NCBI GenBank assembly: GCA_017396085.1
Contig: JAFQNC010000006.1
Location: forward strand, 1 to 64,000
Source: Tidjanibacter sp.
GTDB lineage: Bacteria > Bacteroidota > Bacteroidia > Bacteroidales > Rikenellaceae
Direction: 5' to 3'
Length of the DNA: 64,000 bases
Position 1 is the first letter of the stretch. Each line of letters starts with the position of its first letter. The position numbers and the translations under genes were made by a program. A model generated the notes under the pieces. The model had not been told where the DNA came from and ran no database searches. It saw nothing but the letters and a program-made list of their open reading frames with translations. Shown here one piece after another: positions 59,219 through 64,000 of this stretch.

Positions 59219-62200
59219 TTAGAATTTAAGTTCCACACCAAATGTAACAACTTTGCTCTTGGGGTAGGCACCATAGTCAAACGCAGGCATCAGGTTGCTG
59301 CTACGCATACTAACCTCGGGGTCGTAGCCGCTGTAGTTGGTCAGGCACCAGAGGTTTTGTGCGGTTGCATACAGACGCAGGTTGCTGATGTGGTATTTAC
59401 CCACGATGTGCTTGGGAAGAGTGTAACCAAGGGTTATGTTCTTAAGCCTCAAGAACGAGCCATCCTCGATGAAGCGCGAGTAGACATCGTAGGCCACATA
59501 ACCTTTGGCCGAAGGCACCTTATTGGAGGCGTTGGTTGCGGTCCAACGGTCGGCAACCTCGGAGAGCATATTCTGCATCTCAAGCCTCGACTGGGTGCTC
59601 CACATTCGCTGAGCGTTGTAGACCTCGTTACCCACCGAGAACTGGAACATAAAGCTCAAATCCACGTTGCGGTATTTGAGGGTGTTGGTGATACCACCAA
59701 ACCAATCGGGCTGACCGTTACCGATGATGGTACGGTCTTCGGTGGTGATAACGCCATCGCCATCCATATCCTTGTACTTCACGAAACCGGGAGCCACAGC
59801 CTCGGTAGCGTGTTCGCTAATGTCCACCACGCCCTCTTTGAGGTGGAGTGTACCATCGGCATAGACATCAAAGTCGGAGTATTGGTAAACGCCATCGAAA
59901 ACGTAGCCATACATACTACCGATGGGCTTACCAACCTGTGCGATGTAGTCGTAGCTGGAGAAGTTGGAGTTGAAGCCCGAGCGGGAGAGGATGTAGTCGG
60001 TGCCGTCTTGCAAAGCCACGAGGGTGTTGCGGATGAACGACACGTTCAGGTCGGTAGACCAGTAGAAATCTTTGGTGTTTACGTTTATGGTGTTGAGCGT
60101 AAACTCAATACCCTTGTTGCGAATCTTACCCACATTCTGCCACTGCTCGCCAAAACCCGTTACGTAGGAGAGGTTTTGTGCCAGCAGAAGGTCCTTGGAG
60201 TCCTTCACGAAGGCGTCCACTGTGAGGTTAATCCTACCGCTGTATAGGCTCACGTCCAAACCCACGTTGGTGGTAGTGGAGCCCTCCCAGCGGAGGTTTT
60301 GGTTGGCCAACTGTGCGGGAGTCAGCACGGTTACCTGCGAGGAGCCCATACCGATTTTGTGGTCGTTGTAGAGGTCGAGCGAGAGGTAGTTGCTGATGCG
60401 GTCGTTACCCACAGTACCCCAACCCAAACGGAGTTTCAGGTTGGAGAGCCAATCTTTGGTGTTCTCCATAAAGTCCTCGCGAGCGATATTCCAAGCGGCT
60501 GCAAACGAGGGGAACACGCCCCACTTGTTGTTGGCCGAGAACACCGTGGAGGCATCTGCACGCAGTGTGGCGGTCAGCATATAGCGGCTGTCGTAGTCGT
60601 AGAATGCACGTGCAAAGAACGAAAGACGCTTGTTGTCGGTCTTGCTTGACTCCACAAAGCTGGGCACGGCACCCATACCGAGGTTGTTCACTCCGAGGTC
60701 ATCCAGCGGGAACTCCCTCGACTCGGCGTAGAGGAATTCAACGGCATTGTACGACACCTCGTGTCCGAGCACAAACTGTGTGTTGTGTTTCTTTGCGAAG
60801 GTCTTTTTGTAGGTCAGCACGTTGTTGTTGGTCCAGCGGAGCTGTTTCTGCATCTTGGAGTTACCATAGGGGCCTGCGGTACGGTAGGCCATATTACTAC
60901 CCTCGCGGTAGAACACATCGTCCCTACGGAAGGCCTCGTTGTAGGAGAAGGCCGATTTGAACGACAAACCCTTGGCGAGTTGCACATTGAGCGATGCGTT
61001 ACCAATCCACTGGTCAATCTTCTTGCTCTGGTCCACCTTCTCGGAGTTGAGAATGGGGTTGAAGTAGTTGCTGTTGGAGAGGCCCACCTCTTCAAGAGTG
61101 GGGTCCACGGTGTTGTAACGGAGCTGGTAGTCCGACACAAACAGACCACCGGTGGGGCGATACTGAATGATGTTGCTCAACGTACCACCACCCGTACCCA
61201 CACCTGTGGTGAGGCTGTTGGTGTAGTTAATCGAAGCGTCAAACCTCATCCATTTGTAGACCTGCTGGGTGAATTTCAAGCGGGCCGAGTTCTTGGCGAA
61301 GGTGTTTGCTTGGAACAGACCGTCCTCGTCAAAGTGCGAGAAGGAGGCGGTGTACTTGGTATCCTTATCGCCACCCATAATGCTCACATCGTGGCTCTGC
61401 GACCAAGTGTTGCGGAAGGCCTCATCCTGCCAATCCACACCTTCCACGGTGCGGTAGTCTTCGAGCGACTGATATTTGTAGGGCACGCCCTCTTTGTCCT
61501 CGCCCGACTGGTAATAGCGCTGACCGTAGCGGGAGGGGTTGAGCTCCATCTGAAGAGCAACGAAGTCGTAGGGGCTGAGCACATCGAGGTGTTTGGAGAG
61601 AGCACGGAAGCTCATCGAGCCGTTGTAGCTCACCTCCGACCTACCCTCGCGGCCCTCCTTGGTGGTAATCAGAATAACACCATTGGCAGCCCTTGCACCA
61701 TAGATAGCCGAAGCCGAAGCGTCTTTGAGCACGTCTACCGACTTGATGTCCTGATTGGCCAAGTAGGAGATGTCCGACACCTCAAAGCCATCCACGATGT
61801 AGAGTGGCGAGGAGTCGCCGGTTACGGTGCCGACACCACGAATCTTAATCTCCTGCGAAGCACCGGGGGTACCATCGGTGGAGGTGATGTTCACACCTGC
61901 GATTTGACCACCGAGAGCCTCCACAACCGAGCCGGTCTTGAAGCCCTCAATGCTCTTTGAGCTCACCGAAGATACCGAGCCTGTCAGGTCGCTACGTTTC
62001 ATTGTGGCATAGCCCACAACCACGATTTCGTCCAACACGGTCTCCGCCTTGAGCGTTACGTTCACTTTGTTCTTACCTGCCACATTCACTTTTTCGGTGG
62101 TGTAGCCAAGGTAGTCAAACACCAGCACAGCGGTTTTGGGTGCCGAGATGGTGTACTTACCCTCCACATCGGTGATGGTACCGCGGGTGGTACCTTCCAC

Positions 62201-62350
62201 CAACACGCTCGCACCGATGAGGGGCTCGTTGGCCTCTCCGTAGACCACACCACTGATGGTGATATTCTGCTGGGCAAAGGCTCCCGTGGAGAGGAGCAAC
62301 GAGCAGATTGCCACAGCGATTGTCCTTATTTTTAATGCGATATTTTTCAT
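59219..62350 (-). CDS. susC: SusC/RagA-family TonB-dependent transporter
   Basis: The 1043-residue protein has a signal peptide (1-26), a carboxypeptidase-regulatory-like domain (about 30-105: ITISGVVYGEANEPLIGASVLVEG is represented by ISGVVYGEANEPLIGASV), the plug with DEIVVVGYATMKRSDLTGSV and SIYGARAANGVILITTKEG is seen as AIYGARAANGVILITTKEG, and a 22-strand barrel ending in KSKVVTFGVELKF with terminal Phe. It imports large glycan fragments with SusD using TonB energy. Adjacent lyase and GH88 genes point to heparin/heparan sulfate. Confidence 0.96.
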   Translation of the reverse strand: MKNIALKIRTIAVAICSLLLSTGAFAQQNITISGVVYGEANEPLIGASVLVEGTTRGTITDVEGKYTISAPKTAVLVFDYLGYTTEKVNVAGKNKVNVTLKAETVLDEIVVVGYATMKRSDLTGSVSSVSSKSIEGFKTGSVVEALGGQIAGVNITSTDGTPGASQEIKIRGVGTVTGDSSPLYIVDGFEVSDISYLANQDIKSVDVLKDASASAIYGARAANGVILITTKEGREGRSEVSYNGSMSFRALSKHLDVLSPYDFVALQMELNPSRYGQRYYQSGEDKEGVPYKYQSLEDYRTVEGVDWQDEAFRNTWSQSHDVSIMGGDKDTKYTASFSHFDEDGLFQANTFAKNSARLKFTQQVYKWMRFDASINYTNSLTTGVGTGGGTLSNIIQYRPTGGLFVSDYQLRYNTVDPTLEEVGLSNSNYFNPILNSEKVDQSKKIDQWIGNASLNVQLAKGLSFKSAFSYNEAFRRDDVFYREGSNMAYRTAGPYGNSKMQKQLRWTNNNVLTYKKTFAKKHNTQFVLGHEVSYNAVEFLYAESREFPLDDLGVNNLGMGAVPSFVESSKTDNKRLSFFARAFYDYDSRYMLTATLRADASTVFSANNKWGVFPSFAAAWNIAREDFMENTKDWLSNLKLRLGWGTVGNDRISNYLSLDLYNDHKIGMGSSQVTVLTPAQLANQNLRWEGSTTTNVGLDVSLYSGRINLTVDAFVKDSKDLLLAQNLSYVTGFGEQWQNVGKIRNKGIEFTLNTINVNTKDFYWSTDLNVSFIRNTLVALQDGTDYILSRSGFNSNFSSYDYIAQVGKPIGSMYGYVFDGVYQYSDFDVYADGTLHLKEGVVDISEHATEAVAPGFVKYKDMDGDGVITTEDRTIIGNGQPDWFGGITNTLKYRNVDLSFMFQFSVGNEVYNAQRMWSTQSRLEMQNMLSEVADRWTATNASNKVPSAKGYVAYDVYSRFIEDGSFLRLKNITLGYTLPKHIVGKYHISNLRLYATAQNLWCLTNYSGYDPEVSMRSSNLMPAFDYGAYPKSKVVTFGVELKF

Positions 62351-62370
62351 ACCTTCAAACTCTTCTCTTA

Positions 62371-64000
62371 TTATTTATTGTAGTTTGGGTCCAACCAGAT
62401 GATAAGCGGGAATGTGTTTTGACCGCCCGTATTCACAGGGTCGATGTTGTTCACATTGCACTGCATCTCGGCAACCACAACGCCGTGGCCATAGCCATAG
62501 TCATCTTTGAACTTGTCGGGGTTCACAACCAACTGCAAGGTCTCGGGCTCAACATAGGCACCCACAAGACCCAGACGACCATTGGCGCCATTCTTCTCGC
62601 CATAGTAGGACATCGGGGCACAACCACTGTAGTTGGGAGCCTTACCAATTGCCGAGAAGAAGGTTGTCCACACACACGACAGGAAGGTGTCGGCCGCGGC
62701 CTTACCCTCCACGTGCTGTTCGGGACCTCCGAGTTTGTAGAAGAAGAAGTTGCGGCGATAGTCGAGTGTAAACTGCGGTGCCTCGCTGCCATCGGCTTTG
62801 GACACAACGGTGGGGGAAGCACTCCTACCACCCTTCTGGGGATTAACCCTGATGGCAAAGGGAGTGTACTCAACGATGTAGCCATTGCGAGCACCGGCTT
62901 GGTCCACAAACAATGGGAAGAGCCTTGTTACGGCAGCCTCCGAGTCGCCACCGCAGGTTACCTCCAACACTGCAAAGTGGGTGCGGTGTTGTGCATCCTT
63001 GTTCTCGGCAGCCTTGATGGTCAGCGTACCGCTCTCCTTGTCAATCGTAGCACCCATCTTGGGTGTGCCGTTTGTCTTGTTGATGAGTCTGAAACTTACG
63101 GGCTTACCCTCGGGCAGGTCGTGCTCCTTGATGGGCACCACAAGGTCTTCCTCGCCTGCACGCATACGGAACTGAGCGCCATACTCCTCAATGGGCTCCA
63201 GTTTGAGGTTGTTACCCCACTCCACGAATGTAAACCTAAATGGGTTGGCAACCACGTTAATCTTGAACTTGGCCTGCAAACTACCCTTCACGTTTTGTGC
63301 ATTCACAGTGATGGTGGCCTCACCAACGGGGAGTTCGGTGCCCTTCTTGCAACCAACCACACCTGTGGCAGGGTCAATCGTGAGGGCCTCAAAACCTGCG
63401 GGCACATCCACCAGCGAGAAGGTAACCTCACCACCCTGCAACTCCTTGACGGGGTGAGCAATAGAAACACCCGAGATAACCTCGGCGATGTCGTCATAGG
63501 TCAGCGTTGTGATGGGCGCAATGAAGGAGGTTACGTTGAAGGTGAACACATTGTCGAAGTCCTTGCTACCATAGGCATTGGTGGCCGTTACGCTCACCAC
63601 ATACTGCTCGCCATCCTTCACCTTGTCGGTCTCGGGGAAGCGTACAATACCGGTGGCATCGTCCACGGTAATACCGATGGTGTTGGCGGGCGACACACCT
63701 TTGAGGGTGTAGACGAGGTTGTCATTGGAGCCCTTCAATGTGGGCTTGGCCGACTTGCCTGCATAACCCACCTCAACCAACATAGCCGAAGGGTTGTAGT
63801 TCAGAGCCATAGGAGCCGAAGTAACCGTAAGCCTCAGTGCATTGCGGAAAATACCATCCTCCGATTCGGCACCCACGATGTAGGTGTTGAGTTTGAAATC
63901 GAAGGTGTAGACCGCAGGCTCAATGGCCTCGTTCTTCTCCACGATGGAGAACACACCCGTGGTGGGGTGTACCTCAAACCACTCCTTGCAGTCGTTGGCA
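62371..64000 (-). CDS. Surface glycan-binding protein, N-terminus beyond the window
   Basis: The frame is open to base 64000 (543 visible residues, ending at the stop 62371), so the signal peptide is not seen. Two to three cadherin/Ig-like repeats are visible (VDDATGIVRFP, IDPATGVVGC). They are followed by a C-terminal module beginning FTFVEWGNNLKLEP and containing RLFPLFVDQAG, EYTPFAIRVNPQKGG, TLDYRRNFFFYKL and VNPDKFKDDYGYGHGVVVAEMQCNVN. It aligns to the end of the 55089 protein. It precedes susC by 20 bp, so it probably belongs to the same operon. Confidence 0.8.
   Translation of the reverse strand, partial: ANDCKEWFEVHPTTGVFSIVEKNEAIEPAVYTFDFKLNTYIVGAESEDGIFRNALRLTVTSAPMALNYNPSAMLVEVGYAGKSAKPTLKGSNDNLVYTLKGVSPANTIGITVDDATGIVRFPETDKVKDGEQYVVSVTATNAYGSKDFDNVFTFNVTSFIAPITTLTYDDIAEVISGVSIAHPVKELQGGEVTFSLVDVPAGFEALTIDPATGVVGCKKGTELPVGEATITVNAQNVKGSLQAKFKINVVANPFRFTFVEWGNNLKLEPIEEYGAQFRMRAGEEDLVVPIKEHDLPEGKPVSFRLINKTNGTPKMGATIDKESGTLTIKAAENKDAQHRTHFAVLEVTCGGDSEAAVTRLFPLFVDQAGARNGYIVEYTPFAIRVNPQKGGRSASPTVVSKADGSEAPQFTLDYRRNFFFYKLGGPEQHVEGKAAADTFLSCVWTTFFSAIGKAPNYSGCAPMSYYGEKNGANGRLGLVGAYVEPETLQLVVNPDKFKDDYGYGHGVVVAEMQCNVNNIDPVNTGGQNTFPLIIWLDPNYNK

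Noticed and set aside
1..64000. CRISPR array, prophage or intact insertion sequence
   Set aside because: No regularly spaced 25-40 bp direct repeats with unique spacers, no phage structural or transposase ORFs found on either strand.

Overview
This window looks like a chromosomal segment of a gut-type Bacteroidales bacterium, possibly close to Alistipes/Rikenellaceae (the genus is inference). The evidence: promoters of the Bacteroidales form TTTG-N19/20-TAnnTTTG at the tRNA genes, the capsule operon and a nucleoside permease; a SusC/SusD pair; an UpxY-type NusG paralogue heading a capsule operon; and a conserved Bacteroidetes block of HU-CCDC81 protein, sigma-54 activator, LptE, TPR protein and SecG.

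Layout. 1-18 kb is housekeeping: a truncated DUF1573 lipoprotein-like gene; tRNA-Asn and tRNA-Val followed by an unusual nested palindrome; a fold-type III PLP decarboxylase; the HU/sigma-54/LptE/SecG block; a serine hydrolase; a nucleoside permease; TPM, LemA and DUF4491 proteins; pth, rmuC, rpe; an ABC-F ATPase; rlmB; and a YgjP/SprT-like metallopeptidase. 18.1-51.0 kb is one very large leftward polysaccharide locus. Its promoter (50992-51022) and a ~190-nt structured leader precede the upxY-like gene. Then come, in transcription order: PglF-type dehydratase, UDP-glucose dehydrogenase, UDP-glucuronate 4-epimerase, a galacturonokinase-like GHMP kinase, a nucleotidyltransferase, a CapA protein, a TupA-like ATP-grasp protein, Wzx, Wzy, four GT4 glycosyltransferases with an acyltransferase among them, the UDP-L-FucNAc genes (fnlA-fnlB-fnlC), another GT4, an N-acetyl-sugar amidotransferase, a PglC-type initiating transferase, two NeuD/PglD-type acetyltransferases, a PglE-type aminotransferase, an AbiH-family phage-defence gene, and after a 483-bp gap a PF14907-type nucleotidyltransferase and rfbA-rfbC-rfbD-rfbB. 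51.6-64 kb is a leftward glycosaminoglycan utilisation locus: glycan-binding lipoprotein (truncated by the window), SusC, SusD, a second glycan-binding lipoprotein with a collagen-like stalk, a GH88 unsaturated glucuronyl hydrolase, and a PL12-type heparan-sulfate lyase.

How they work together. The polysaccharide locus encodes routes to four sugar nucleotides: UDP-diNAc-bacillosamine or a relative (PglF/E/D-like), UDP-GlcA/GalA, UDP-L-FucNAc and dTDP-L-rhamnose. It also encodes a PglC-type start transferase, five GTs, a flippase and a polymerase, so a Wzx/Wzy-dependent capsule or O-antigen rich in amino sugars and uronic acid is expected. No Wza/Wzc export genes are in view. The neighbouring PUL should bind and depolymerise heparin/heparan sulfate and hydrolyse the unsaturated uronides; no sulfatase or hybrid two-component regulator is visible.

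The most unusual things seen: an AbiH gene carried inside the capsule locus; a 38-codon 3' relic of a DUF362 ferredoxin-like gene abutting rfbB, which looks like a scar of locus exchange; duplicated 14-mers and hairpins in the upxY leader; 8-9 bp G/C homopolymers in two transferase genes and near the capsule promoter; a 138-bp nested palindrome behind tRNA-Val; a paralogous ~300-residue C-terminal module shared by the two glycan-binding lipoproteins; and at least eight kinds of short 'word' repeats confined to intergenic DNA.
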